Shown: positions 16,545 to 24,503 of the stretch, piece after piece
Layout of the letters: each line of letters begins with the position of its first letter
Numbering within the stretch: position 1 is the first letter of the stretch
DNA from: a virus
Direction: 5' to 3' (one strand)
Virus record (IMG/VR): IMGVR_UViG_3300025695_000044
Coordinates: 1 to 37,011 of that record
DNA length: 37,011 nucleotides
Notes under the pieces: generated by a model
Told to the model about the DNA's origin: nothing
What the model saw: only the letters and a program-made list of their open reading frames with translations
The model's database searches: none
Made by a program: the position numbers and the translations under genes

Positions 16545-17235
16545 AGTAAACCTGATTGCAATTAGTAAACCTAATGTAGGAACAACGGGATGTTTGGACG
16601 CAAACGAATTGATTGCATATACAGCACGTGTGAGTAATCCAGCGAACCAAAACAATGCGGAGACTGCACCACGTCTGTTGAAGTACTTGATCAAACACCA
16701 ACACTGGTCACCGTTTGAGATGGTGCATATGACTCTCGAAATCAAAACGACACGTGATATCTCTCGACAGATTCTACGTCACCGTTCGTTTTCATATCAA
16801 GAATTCTCCCAACGTTATGCAGAGTCCGAAGACTTTATATCAAGGGAAGCACGGTTGCAAGATCCAAAGAATCGTCAGAACTCAATTGATATCAATGTTC
16901 CTGAAGCTGTCAAGGGTGGGTTGAGCACACCCGAAAGTCGATTAGCAGAAGTGTGGAGCATGAAGCAAGCAGAGGTTATATCTAAGTGTAAAGAGGTATA
17001 TAACTGGGCACTAAGTAATGGTATTGCTAAAGAACAAGCACGTGCAGTACTACCCGAAGGTAATACCGAGACGACTATTTACATGGCGGGTTCGTTACGT
17101 TCTTGGATCCATTATTGCAAATTGCGCATGGGTATCGAGACTCAGAAGGAACACCGTATTGTCGCAGAACAGTGTTGGGAACACATTAAAACGCATTTCC
17201 CTGATATTGCGGAGGCAGTAAATGAAATCAATTGA
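16537..17235 (+). CDS. thyX: Flavin-dependent thymidylate synthase ThyX
   Basis: ThyX makes dTMP from dUMP with FAD, NADPH and methylene-tetrahydrofolate. The diagnostic motif is RHRSFSYQEFSQRY (81-94), matching RHR-x7-SxRY, and LRSWIHYCKLRMG supplies the C-terminal substrate-binding block. The protein is 232 residues, normal for the family. ATG 16537 has GAGGAAG upstream and gives MSEVNLIAISKP; further in-frame upstream codons lie inside the membrane-protein gene. It replaces the classical T4 Td and is common in marine phages. It overlaps the next gene by 14 bases. Confidence 0.95.
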   Translation: MSEVNLIAISKPNVGTTGCLDANELIAYTARVSNPANQNNAETAPRLLKYLIKHQHWSPFEMVHMTLEIKTTRDISRQILRHRSFSYQEFSQRYAESEDFISREARLQDPKNRQNSIDINVPEAVKGGLSTPESRLAEVWSMKQAEVISKCKEVYNWALSNGIAKEQARAVLPEGNTETTIYMAGSLRSWIHYCKLRMGIETQKEHRIVAEQCWEHIKTHFPDIAEAVNEIN

Positions 17236-17410
17236 TAGATTCATTTGTCCTATTGTAAGTGATGAAGATGGTGAGATGTGCATTGAATTTCCTGATGAGT
17301 TCATGGATGCACTTGACTTGAAGGTGGGTAATGTGTTAGTATGGGAACCTGGCCCTGACGGCACATGGATTATTAAACTTTTTGTAGAAGAGGAAGATGG
17401 TAATGAATAA
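17222..17410 (+). CDS. Small AbrB/MazE-like protein (tentative)
   Basis: A 62-residue protein whose core GEMCIEFPDEFMDALDLKVG and VLVWEPGPDGTWIIKLF resembles a swapped-hairpin AbrB half (an 'I.fP.E.l..L.l..Gd.l' strand-helix-strand). AbrB-like domains bind DNA as dimers. The likeness is by pattern only. It lies between thyX and another small gene with overlaps at both ends, so it is translated with them. It could be a transcription regulator or an unrelated beta protein. Confidence 0.5.
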   Translation: MKSIDRFICPIVSDEDGEMCIEFPDEFMDALDLKVGNVLVWEPGPDGTWIIKLFVEEEDGNE

Positions 17411-17672
17411 AGGTGATATAGTAACTGTAATGAGTAGTATCGGTGAATACATCGGTAAATTCAATAGTTATATTGATGGTGGTGTGAGCATTGATGACCC
17501 ACGATTAATCGTGCGTGATCAAGACGGTAAGGTTGGGTTCGGACGTGGTGTGTGTATGTCTGCACTAGAGAATCCATCGAATGTTGTATTTGGTGATATC
17601 ATTTTTGTGGTTAAAACCAATGAGACCTTCGAGAAGGCGTGGATCGAAGCGACTAGTGGTATCATTGTATAA
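17403..17672 (+). CDS. Small beta-rich protein (SH3/LSm-like, tentative)
   Basis: An 89-residue protein with a short barrel-like pattern: KGDIVTVMSSIGEYIGKFNS, VSIDDPRLIVRDQ, VGFGRGVCMSAL and NVVFGDIIFVVK. The 'GEYIGKF...DPRLIV' segment is like LSm or SH3 barrels. I chose ATG 17403 (AGGAAG 6 bases upstream) over ATG 17397, which would touch the ribosome site. Similar small proteins occur after thyX in marine T4-like phages. Role unknown; RNA binding is one guess. Confidence 0.55.
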   Translation: MNKGDIVTVMSSIGEYIGKFNSYIDGGVSIDDPRLIVRDQDGKVGFGRGVCMSALENPSNVVFGDIIFVVKTNETFEKAWIEATSGIIV

Positions 17673-18340
17673 TGAGTGAAGTCGTAATTCGCAACAAGAA
17701 TCTGTTAAAAACTCTCAACAACTTTGTTGACGAACTCTTGATTACAGATAACTATAATGATCCAATCTATCACGTATGTAGTGAAGAGGAAGACAAGACC
17801 AAGGGTGAGTACTACTGTAGCGAAGAATATCTCCGTGAGTGTATGTCTCGTGATAAACTAGTAGGCCCACCTGACCGTCACTTCGCCCAACCCATTTCGA
17901 AGATGGTGCGTATTCATCCTGACAAATGGTCTGATTATATGAAACGCGTTAAGTATGACTTTGCTGCAGAGATAGGTGCGCATACTAGTGCACTCCTATC
18001 GTACTACCCGCCTGGTGGGTTTGTGGGTTGGCATACTAACTACGATGCAACTGCTTATCAAGTTCTCTTTACTTGGTCTGACGGTAATGGTTACTTTCGA
18101 TACTATGACATGGAGAAGGATGATATTGTCCATATTCCAGATGTTAAGGGTTGGCAGTGTAGACATTATTACTTTGGGCCTGAGGACGAACCAGAGAATA
18201 TCTGTTGGCATTCTGCATATGCGGGTGGTGAACGACTAACCCTTGCGTATAAGTTTTGTGGATACGGTAAGGATGATCCTCGTGATCAACAAGCACGTGA
18301 TCTCCGTGATTTATTAATTGAGGAAATTGAAAGTGTCTGA
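17672..18340 (+). CDS. 2-oxoglutarate/Fe(II) oxygenase-like protein with H-x-N instead of H-x-D
   Basis: The 222-residue protein has GGFVGWHTNYDATAYQVLFT, GYFRYYDMEKDDIVHIPD and ICWHSAYAGGERLTLAYKF. This is the layout of the phage 2OG-Fe(II) oxygenase family with distal H180 and 2-oxoglutarate-binding R188. The first metal pair reads H121-T-N123 rather than H-x-D, with D125 two residues later, so metal binding may be altered. The gene overlaps both neighbours. Substrate unknown; prolyl or other side-chain hydroxylation is the usual family activity. Confidence 0.7.
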   Translation: MSEVVIRNKNLLKTLNNFVDELLITDNYNDPIYHVCSEEEDKTKGEYYCSEEYLRECMSRDKLVGPPDRHFAQPISKMVRIHPDKWSDYMKRVKYDFAAEIGAHTSALLSYYPPGGFVGWHTNYDATAYQVLFTWSDGNGYFRYYDMEKDDIVHIPDVKGWQCRHYYFGPEDEPENICWHSAYAGGERLTLAYKFCGYGKDDPRDQQARDLRDLLIEEIESV

Positions 18341-18539
18341 CTTGAAATTTACTACTGCGGGTGATATAATGGATGAAGAAGATCTGACGTGGACGTTATC
18401 TCCACACGGTCGGACTCTACAAGTCGCCCAATGGATAGTTGAAACCTATGCTGATCGTGTGGGTGAGAATGAAGCAACCGAACGTTGGGTCACTGCATCC
18501 CAACAAATTTTAGATATGGAGAAAGATGATGAGCATTGA
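18333..18539 (+). CDS. Small hypothetical protein
   Basis: A 68-residue, acidic, mostly helical protein (VAQWIVETYADRVGENEATERWVTASQQILDM) of no recognised family. I chose GTG 18333, which has AGGA 8 bases upstream and overlaps the oxygenase gene by 8 bases; ATG 18369 (MDEEDLTWTLSPHG) and TTG 18318 are alternatives. It overlaps the DUF3310 gene after it by about 11 bases. Function unknown. Confidence 0.5.
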   Translation: MSDLKFTTAGDIMDEEDLTWTLSPHGRTLQVAQWIVETYADRVGENEATERWVTASQQILDMEKDDEH

Positions 18540-18981
18540 TAATGCAACCCCCGAGGAATGGGATCGTGCTGCTGCTGCTGAACGCGTGAAGCAGTTTGGG
18601 TATGATGTTTGTGAGTCAAGTGAAGTTCATCCAGAGCAACTTACATTGGGTGATGTGTTAGACGGTATACCTAAGTTTGACTTTATGCCTCGTATTGAAT
18701 ACAAGTTCCGTGAGAACGAACTGATCAATGAACTGCAGTTATATATCGATAAGACTTATGATCAGCATTATGCGGGTGGTAAGATTCAAGCGACCGAGGA
18801 CATTATTGACGATGGCCACGGTACTGGTTTCTGTATCGGTAATGCAAAGAAGTATTTGAAGCGTTACGGTAAGAAAGGTGAGACTCCTGCCGAGTGGCGT
18901 AAGGATATTATCAAGGTATTACACTACGGATTAATTCAACTTTACGTGCATGATTTGGAACATGGGAATACTTCTAACTAA
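18529..18981 (+). CDS. DUF3310-containing protein
   Basis: The 150-residue protein has a DUF3310 domain in its C-terminal half: QHYAGGKIQATEDIIDDGHG, GFCIGNAKKYLKRYGKKG and WRKDIIKVLHYGLIQLYVHD. This family is widespread in phages and often sits near nucleotide-metabolism genes, though its biochemical role is not settled. ATG 18529 has GGAGA 6 bases upstream; ATG 18526 is equally possible. It lies downstream of thyX in the same run of overlapping genes. Confidence 0.8.
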   Translation: MSIDNATPEEWDRAAAAERVKQFGYDVCESSEVHPEQLTLGDVLDGIPKFDFMPRIEYKFRENELINELQLYIDKTYDQHYAGGKIQATEDIIDDGHGTGFCIGNAKKYLKRYGKKGETPAEWRKDIIKVLHYGLIQLYVHDLEHGNTSN

Positions 18982-19762
18982 CGGTGACTCATTCACATAT
19001 GGTGATGAATTGCGAGGAAGTCGCAGTCCTGACGGAATTGATACGCATCATCACCATACCTTCACGTATAAACTTGCGTCCATGATTGATCGTAAATATG
19101 CGAACTTGGGTAAAAATGGATCATCGAACTGTAAGATATATCGAAGAACGATTGACCATCTAATGACGGATCCACGAGAAGTTGATCTCGTCGTTATCAC
19201 ATGGAGTTCTATGGGTAGGTATGAAATATGCGAAATGGATCAGAAGGCGGGTGACGCATCTTTTCATATAGATTATGAAAATAATATGAATCAAATCATA
19301 CCCTCACAAAAAACATTATCTCTGTTGTATAATTTTGGGCCACATCCCGACGAGAATCAGTTTCGGCATAACACTATCAAGGAATATGTTGAAAATGTAC
19401 TCACAGTACAAACTCAGATATTCAAAACACTGACCTATATGAAGCATATTCAGTGGATATGTGATACTAAAGGTATTCCGGTAATACAGGGTATAGTACA
19501 CCCCGCAAACTATCATAGTATTATGCACACACTCAAACTAGATGGTTGGAGTGACTATAAGTCGTTTGTGATAGATACTCTATCATACCTTAGACCAGAG
19601 TGTAAAATTGGGTTTGGTTATTATTCTACTATATATGAACAGGTGATTGATGAGAAAGAAATTTTGCCTATGGGACATGTAAATGAGGACTGTCATACAC
19701 GATATGCTGACGTGCTACTGGATGTAATAAAAGAAAAGGGTTTGCTGGATGTTATTAACTAA
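18962..19762 (+). CDS. SGNH/GDSL-like hydrolase, paralog 1
   Basis: A 266-residue protein that opens ILLTNGDSFTYGDELRG, the GDS block of SGNH hydrolases with nucleophile Ser10. It continues with HHHHTFTYKLASMIDRKYANLGKNGSSNCKI-type blocks (Gly and Asn of the oxyanion hole), VVITWSSMGRYE, and a C-terminal MGHVNEDCHTRYADVL with the likely catalytic His. SGNH enzymes cleave esters, often acetyl groups on sugars. ATG 18962 is preferred because it opens right at the conserved strand; ATG 18950 adds MIWN. Start overlaps DUF3310 by 20 bases. The next gene is a diverged copy. Confidence 0.65.
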   Translation: MGILLTNGDSFTYGDELRGSRSPDGIDTHHHHTFTYKLASMIDRKYANLGKNGSSNCKIYRRTIDHLMTDPREVDLVVITWSSMGRYEICEMDQKAGDASFHIDYENNMNQIIPSQKTLSLLYNFGPHPDENQFRHNTIKEYVENVLTVQTQIFKTLTYMKHIQWICDTKGIPVIQGIVHPANYHSIMHTLKLDGWSDYKSFVIDTLSYLRPECKIGFGYYSTIYEQVIDEKEILPMGHVNEDCHTRYADVLLDVIKEKGLLDVIN

Positions 19763-20516
19763 TGGGTGCAGTTTTGTATGGGGTGATGAGTTAGAAGGAT
19801 ATGATCAAAGTCCACCTGCTCATTGGCATCATACATTCACTCACAAACTCGCCAACAAGTTAGGTGTTGATTATGTTAATCTAGGGACATGTGGTGCGTG
19901 TAATGATAAGATCTTTCGGGATACTATGCATTATCTACGCAACTGCGACAAATATCCTACCCATATAGTAATTCTTTGGTCTGCGTGGCAGAGAGGAGAG
20001 GTTGCTGAAAGTCATGATGAAGATTATGAAGAAGTGCGTAAGATTCAAAGGTGGCAGTGTATGACTCAGATATCACCATCTAGGTTGCACAACTTAAAAC
20101 CATCTTTAGCAGAAGCACTAGACAGTTACTACGATCACTGTGATGTTTTACGTGCAGGAATTCTAGAGACCCTGAGTCGCATGTGTGATATGCAATGGTT
20201 GTGCGACACTCTTGGTATCAAACTAATACAAGGGACATTCCATCGTCGATCACATTTCAATTTAAAACATGCATTGAAACCTTCACATCGTCGCGGTGAT
20301 GCTCGTGACACTAATTGGGGTGAGTGGCAGGATTATGTTATTGATCTATTAGATGAACTAAAACCAACTAGTCGTATAGGTTTGGGGCACTGGATTGATC
20401 TTTTCAGTCTAGCGGAGCGCGACTTTTCGATTAGAGAATATGGTCATCCAGATGAAAATGCTCAAACCGAGTATGCGAACATTCTGCATCATATTTTCAA
20501 AACATCATTTGAGTAA
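19749..20516 (+). CDS. SGNH/GDSL-like hydrolase, paralog 2
   Basis: A 255-residue paralog of the gene before it, sharing LLTNGCSFVWGDELEG (Ser8), WHHTFTHKLANKLG, VNLGTCGACNDKIFRDT, VILWSAWQRGE, QWLCDTLGIKLIQGTFH and the ending YGHPDENAQTEYANIL. The pair probably arose by tandem duplication and then diverged strongly. GDS has become GCS, which keeps the Ser, and the C-terminal GHP keeps the candidate His, so activity is plausible. It overlaps paralog 1 by 14 bases and sits before a glycosyltransferase gene, which suggests joint work on a glycan (inference). Confidence 0.62.
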   Translation: MLLTNGCSFVWGDELEGYDQSPPAHWHHTFTHKLANKLGVDYVNLGTCGACNDKIFRDTMHYLRNCDKYPTHIVILWSAWQRGEVAESHDEDYEEVRKIQRWQCMTQISPSRLHNLKPSLAEALDSYYDHCDVLRAGILETLSRMCDMQWLCDTLGIKLIQGTFHRRSHFNLKHALKPSHRRGDARDTNWGEWQDYVIDLLDELKPTSRIGLGHWIDLFSLAERDFSIREYGHPDENAQTEYANILHHIFKTSFE

Positions 20517-20519
20517 ACA

Positions 20520-21206
20520 ATGAAGAACATTATCTTGCAACATTGGGCAGGCCCGATGAATGAACTGGTGGAGAAGTCCACCGAAAGCATGAAGCGATAT
20601 GCAGAGTCCATTGGTGCAGAGTATGAATTCCTACGGGGTATTGTATTTCGTCCGGATATCGCACACAAACTTGACTACCCATGTCAGAAACTCATCTACC
20701 TCGATGAGAAATATGATGAATATGACTATGTGGTAATGGTAGACGCAGACATGTTTGTCTCGGAGAATTGTAATCAAAACATTTTTACTGATGACGTGGG
20801 TATAGGACGACACACAGATATCCAAACTGCACTGCGCAAGAATTTAGTTGGACTGTATCCACATCTAGGTAATCTCGATGCACCTTACTTTGGTGGGTCT
20901 GTCTTTCGATTACACCGTGAGTTACGCAAGCAGTTTCGCCGTGAATTAACAGAAGAGATCATTATGGCATTTGCTCGACGTTATCATGACGAAGGTGTGA
21001 TGCATGTGCTTGCAAACCGATGTGGTTTCAGACATACCGATGATGATGTCTATCTGAATGGACAAATGTGGAATTACTCATCATTTGAACCTGATGTAGA
21101 ACGTGCAAACTTCATCCATATCCGCACCAAAGTTACCCCCCAAGGGCCTAAACGTGAGAAGATAGAGAACTATCGTGAATTAGTATCACGCGGCCTGATC
21201 AAATAA
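20520..21206 (+). CDS. Glycosyltransferase, GT-A fold (DxD type)
   Basis: The 228-residue protein has NIILQHWAGPMNELVEKSTE, SIGAEYEFLRG, DEYDYVVMVDADMFVSEN (metal-binding DAD) and YFGGSVFRLHR, then a short tail ending NFIHIRTKV. This is a GT8/GT-A-like enzyme and resembles the one at 3235-4050. It follows the two SGNH-like genes with a 3-base gap and ends just before a late promoter. Donor and acceptor unknown. Confidence 0.68.
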   Translation: MKNIILQHWAGPMNELVEKSTESMKRYAESIGAEYEFLRGIVFRPDIAHKLDYPCQKLIYLDEKYDEYDYVVMVDADMFVSENCNQNIFTDDVGIGRHTDIQTALRKNLVGLYPHLGNLDAPYFGGSVFRLHRELRKQFRRELTEEIIMAFARRYHDEGVMHVLANRCGFRHTDDDVYLNGQMWNYSSFEPDVERANFIHIRTKVTPQGPKREKIENYRELVSRGLIK

Positions 21207-21230
21207 TACACATCTTCAAATAAGTTTTAG

Positions 21231-21238
21231 TATAAATA
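21231..21238 (+). promoter_or_regulatory. T4-type late promoter (TATAAATA)
   Basis: A perfect octamer 42 bases before the first gene of the exported-protein block. Expected start is about 21244. An 11-bp inverted repeat (21236-21246 with 21257-21267, one G:U) overlaps its right edge; because the start falls inside the left arm, the RNA would carry only a partial stem. Confidence 0.75.
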
Positions 21239-21272
21239 CCCATGAACATAATTAATTTCGTGGGTATTGTTT

Positions 21273-21842
21273 ATGAGACTTATATTATCTTTCGCTGTGA
21301 TGGCGGTCGTGTTTGGTGTGTCTGTGGTAAATGCACAGGAAGAACCTATAGATAACGTCATCAGAACGGAATCTAAAACTGAAAGTGCAGTGACTACAAA
21401 TGGTAATATGACTACCACATTGAAGTCTCCACCGCCTTCTGCAATATCTCCCACAATCAACACGTCTAACTCCGACTTATGTACGTTCGGTGTTGCAGGC
21501 GCAGTGCAAACGCAGATTCTCGGTATCTCTATGGGAACGCAAGTAACTGACTTGAATTGTGAGAGATTGAAGAATGCGAAGACACTGTATGACATGGGTA
21601 TGAAGGTGGCCGCAGTAAGTGTCATGTGCCAAGATGAGCGGGTGTTTGATGCTATGTGGAATGCGGGTACACCTTGTCCTAAAGACGGTCTAATCGGTGA
21701 AGAGGCAAGGTTGGCATGGGTGCTAGATGAGAGCGAAACCCCGAAACCGGATGAAGAGAATAAGGAGCGAAGTGTTGAAGAAGAAACTATATGGGGTACT
21801 GGTGCTGTTGGCGGCGTCTTATTGCTCTTACTCTTACTCTAA
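21273..21842 (+). CDS. Exported protein with signal peptide and C-terminal hydrophobic tail
   Basis: A 189-residue protein starting at ATG 21273 with a signal peptide (MRLILSFAVMAVVFGVSVVNAQ). A Ser/Thr/Pro-rich stretch follows (SPPPSAISPTINTSNSDLC), then a conserved-looking domain FGVAGAVQTQILGISMG and MGMKVAAVSVMCQDERVFDAM with three or more cysteines. An acidic linker leads to a final hydrophobic run of Gly and eight Leu. Similar proteins occur in marine T4-like phages, without known function. It is the first gene after the late promoter, so an envelope or virion-associated role late in infection is likely. Confidence 0.72.
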   Translation: MRLILSFAVMAVVFGVSVVNAQEEPIDNVIRTESKTESAVTTNGNMTTTLKSPPPSAISPTINTSNSDLCTFGVAGAVQTQILGISMGTQVTDLNCERLKNAKTLYDMGMKVAAVSVMCQDERVFDAMWNAGTPCPKDGLIGEEARLAWVLDESETPKPDEENKERSVEEETIWGTGAVGGVLLLLLLL

Positions 21843-22662
21843 CGATTACATATTTGGTACAACTAACAACGCGGCGGGTGCAGGTTACAATTGGGTAATG
21901 ACCCAAATACTCCCGCAGCAGGCGGGTCTTGAAGTCACTGGTGTTATATACCGTTACACTGCAGTGAAAGACCCTGAGTCGAATATGGTTGTGCATGTCC
22001 AGAATGAAGACGCACAGAACCCTGGCCAGTACATTTTTAGAGAAACAGATGATTGGTCTCAGAGACAAGGTAAGACCATCTACAAACTAGTCCCACAACC
22101 CAACGTAGTCATTGATCGATGGGGTGATGGTTCGATAGAAGTAGAGGGGGATGGTACTGTAGAGGATGCATTGGTCACATACGATTATCGTTATGACCCG
22201 TGTTTTGATCCTCAATCAGATCCATCATGCCCTAACTATGTACAACCAATTCCGGATATACCGGAAGTAGATCTTAGTTCTATCTATGAAATGAACGACG
22301 ATTTCATTGCACAGAGCGAAGATGACAAAGAGATAGATCCAGAGGATCTTGACGAAGACGAAGAAGATCGAGAGAGACAACGGGTTGTTCAGTTGAAAAA
22401 AGAACGACTAGAAGTTGCATTGGGTGCAGTTAACTCTGCACTAATGACTTCAGAAGCACAAGCAAAATATGCTTCATTAATGAGTTTGAGTGTGATACCC
22501 GAAACGTACACAGTACAACGGATACCTGTTGTAACGTACGAGGAAACGATCACACTAATAGATTCTGAGTTGCCAGACAATAAAAGGGCACTCAACAATT
22601 TGGCACAACAACATTTGCATACGCAGATGGTGGACTTACAGTATGAACAAAATAAAAAATAA
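21775..22662 (+). CDS. Exported protein with acidic middle and coiled-coil region
   Basis: A 295-residue protein. TTG 21775 is chosen because AAGGAG lies 7 bases upstream and the product then begins with a perfect signal peptide, MKKKLYGVLVLLAASYCSYS; ATG 21727 or 21751 would spoil it. The mature part has a beta-rich region (YIFGTTNNAAGAGYNWVMTQ onward, with DRWGDGSIEVEGDG), a CFDPQSDPSC loop, an Asp/Glu run (EIDPEDLDEDEEDRERQR) and a helical end. It overlaps the previous gene by 68 bases in another frame. No family recognised; likely a virion or envelope component. Confidence 0.68.
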   Translation: MKKKLYGVLVLLAASYCSYSYSNDYIFGTTNNAAGAGYNWVMTQILPQQAGLEVTGVIYRYTAVKDPESNMVVHVQNEDAQNPGQYIFRETDDWSQRQGKTIYKLVPQPNVVIDRWGDGSIEVEGDGTVEDALVTYDYRYDPCFDPQSDPSCPNYVQPIPDIPEVDLSSIYEMNDDFIAQSEDDKEIDPEDLDEDEEDRERQRVVQLKKERLEVALGAVNSALMTSEAQAKYASLMSLSVIPETYTVQRIPVVTYEETITLIDSELPDNKRALNNLAQQHLHTQMVDLQYEQNKK

Positions 22663-22674
22663 AGGAGAACTATA

Positions 22675-23172
22675 ATGTTCAAGAAGGCACTATTAGCATC
22701 AGCATTTGTTGCGTGTGGAGTACAGGCACAGGTTGATGTACCCATTACAGGAAATGTAGAATCTAAGTGCGTTATCGTCACAGACACGCCTGGGGTCTAC
22801 GGAAACCCATTGTCTAACCTTCTAAGCACTTCACCCCAAAATGGTGGTGTATTGCCTATCGTTCGTTACGACATCATTGAGGCAAACTCATACAAGGCGC
22901 AGATCACTTGGCCACAGTCTTTCACTACTTCACCAGTATTGAATGACTTGGTTAACTGGACGGGTTCTGTAGAACTGTCTGATGTTTCTGATGCATCAAT
23001 GTCTGATTTTGAAACTAGCAAAATCGAATGGGAGAATGTCACTGAGTATGATCTCACTATTGCTGGTTCTGCTTGGTTCAAGATTAATTCAGAAGCAGAC
23101 TATGGTTATGATAAGTCATTTCCAGGCGGTCAGTACCGTGCATCTGTGTTAGCAGAATGTATCGCAAAATAA
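22675..23172 (+). CDS. Exported pilin-like protein
   Basis: The 165-residue protein begins with a signal peptide (MFKKALLASAFVACGVQAQ) followed by VDVPITGNVESKCVIV, which resembles the first strands of chaperone-usher pilins, where a Cys follows 'G.V...C'. The rest is beta-rich and ends QYRASVLAECIAK, with a second Cys near the C-terminus. It starts after an AAAGGAG site. The next gene has a chaperone-like pattern, so the two resemble a secreted subunit and its partner. The pilin likeness is by pattern and is uncertain. Confidence 0.6.
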   Translation: MFKKALLASAFVACGVQAQVDVPITGNVESKCVIVTDTPGVYGNPLSNLLSTSPQNGGVLPIVRYDIIEANSYKAQITWPQSFTTSPVLNDLVNWTGSVELSDVSDASMSDFETSKIEWENVTEYDLTIAGSAWFKINSEADYGYDKSFPGGQYRASVLAECIAK

Positions 23173-23543
23173 TACTTTATTTGATACTTGCGTGTCCATT
23201 TGTGCAGGTTAACGCCCACGAATGGACACCCACGTATCCTGCAATGAGATACTCTTTTATTGATGGTATCATGACTACACAAATGAAGTTATTGAATAAA
23301 CGTAAAGACATCAATTGGTATGAAGTTTCTGTGTACGACGATGAGTTTAATCCAGTGCCCTTTCAAGTGGGTGGTGGTAAGATTCAAAAAGTCACACATT
23401 TACAAAGAAAATACATAGATGTATATGTGCGAGAATCGGATCTGAGTAGAGCAACGTATATCTGTTCTAGGTCTAAGAGCATTGCAGATGTAGAACGCGG
23501 TACCTTTCTTGCGTCGAGGATATGCTCTAAACTGAGAAAATAA
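23157..23543 (+). CDS. Exported protein, possible pilus-chaperone-like domain
   Basis: A 128-residue protein with a signal peptide (MYRKIILYLILACPFVQVNA). The mature part has MRYSFIDGIMTTQMKLLNKR, WYEVSVYDDEFNPVPFQ, RKYIDVYVRES and ATYICSRSKS, an Ig-like strand order reminiscent of the N-terminal domain of periplasmic pilus chaperones. It is shorter than PapD-type chaperones and has only one such domain. It overlaps the pilin-like gene by 16 bases. Function inferred weakly from context. Confidence 0.55.
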   Translation: MYRKIILYLILACPFVQVNAHEWTPTYPAMRYSFIDGIMTTQMKLLNKRKDINWYEVSVYDDEFNPVPFQVGGGKIQKVTHLQRKYIDVYVRESDLSRATYICSRSKSIADVERGTFLASRICSKLRK

Positions 23544-23544
23544 A

Positions 23545-23991
23545 ATGAGAATGAGAGTTTTATTATTAATTGGCATTTACTTTATTGTAGGATTCTACTG
23601 CGGCGCGGCGTGGGGACAAAATGGTTCACTCAACCTAAACATACCGACATCACCGCAAAACTTTGCATCCGATCAATTTAGAGCAGGTGATATGGATTGT
23701 AGACAAGCGATTGGTTCGTCTACTAACGTAGAATTTGGTGTAGTTGGTATTCTGGATCAGAATGACCCATATAGTTTTCAGGCATCTGGAGATCCAAGAT
23801 TTAACAACGATGATCTCATGAAAGACATTGGTGTATATGCACGTATAACTATACCTATAGGTGCACCTAAAAAACGTATTGACTGTAATGCATTCTTTAC
23901 ACTAGAACTAGAAAGACGTAGACTAGAAGTATTGAGACTTCAACAGGAGATTACTAATCTCCGAAGACTACAATTCGAGGATGACAAATAA
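23545..23991 (+). CDS. Exported protein with C-terminal coiled coil
   Basis: A 148-residue protein with signal peptide MRMRVLLLIGIYFIVGFYCG and mature start near GQNGSLNLNIP. The middle (SPQNFASDQFRAGDMDCRQA, VEFGVVGILDQNDPYSF, DIGVYARITIPIG) looks beta-rich with two Cys. The C-terminal third is a heptad-rich helix (LELERRRLEVLRLQQEITNL). It ends in TAATG with the next gene. No named family; the same block of exported proteins recurs in marine T4-like phages. Confidence 0.65.
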   Translation: MRMRVLLLIGIYFIVGFYCGAAWGQNGSLNLNIPTSPQNFASDQFRAGDMDCRQAIGSSTNVEFGVVGILDQNDPYSFQASGDPRFNNDDLMKDIGVYARITIPIGAPKKRIDCNAFFTLELERRRLEVLRLQQEITNLRRLQFEDDK

Positions 23992-24488
23992 TGTCTGATG
24001 AAGATAATAAGACCGAAATAGAATTCGGCGGTATGACCTTCAAAGGCGGTAAGATGTTTGCACTTCTTACCGCATTGTCCACTCTTGGCGGTGCCACGTG
24101 GGGGGCGTTCGAGTTCTACAAGGACTATATGGATATGAAGGAGATCATCCAGAATATTGATGTGGGTGAAATCCAAGCACGTAATGATATAGTCGAGACC
24201 AAACTTAACGAGGCCATCGACTACACTCGTGATATCAAGAACTCTCTTAAAGATGACATCATACGTATCGAGACTATCACAGAACGTACCAGTAACCGTG
24301 TCAAGGACGTACAGGACGATATCGATGAACGTATGAGAGACCTTGCAGATATAAATAGAGAAATGGAAAAGGATGTGCGAGATTCTATGCGAGAAGCAGA
24401 AAATCGCATAGAATCGAAGATGGAAAAGTTGGATAAAGACCTTCGTGATACCTTACAGAAAGCATTAGACAATCCTTTATCGGATTAA
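23991..24488 (+). CDS. Membrane-anchored coiled-coil protein
   Basis: A 165-residue protein with one hydrophobic helix (KMFALLTALSTLGGATWGAF, about 21-41) followed by over 100 residues of highly charged coiled coil (RIETITERTSNRVKDVQDDIDERM and on). There is no cleavable signal. The layout resembles inner-membrane spanins, with the coil in the periplasm, but no outer-membrane spanin lipoprotein is adjacent, so lysis is only one possibility. A late promoter lies inside the gene. Confidence 0.65.
   Translation: MSDEDNKTEIEFGGMTFKGGKMFALLTALSTLGGATWGAFEFYKDYMDMKEIIQNIDVGEIQARNDIVETKLNEAIDYTRDIKNSLKDDIIRIETITERTSNRVKDVQDDIDERMRDLADINREMEKDVRDSMREAENRIESKMEKLDKDLRDTLQKALDNPLSD
24350..24357 (+). 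promoter_or_regulatory. Late promoter inside the coiled-coil gene
   Basis: A perfect TATAAATA inside the coding sequence, 147 bases before ATG 24504. It would give the virion-type protein downstream its own late transcript. Confidence 0.55.
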
Positions 24489-24503
24489 AAATCAGAGGTA
24501 ACA

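Noticed and set aside
21236-21267. 11-bp inverted repeat as an RNA hairpin hiding the start of the exported protein gene.
   Set aside because: The predicted late transcript starts inside the left arm, so the RNA would have only part of the stem. It may still matter as DNA or in readthrough RNA.
24221-24472. Ser/Arg-rich frame opposite the coiled-coil gene.
   Set aside because: It is the antisense image of a charged heptad repeat and has no other support.
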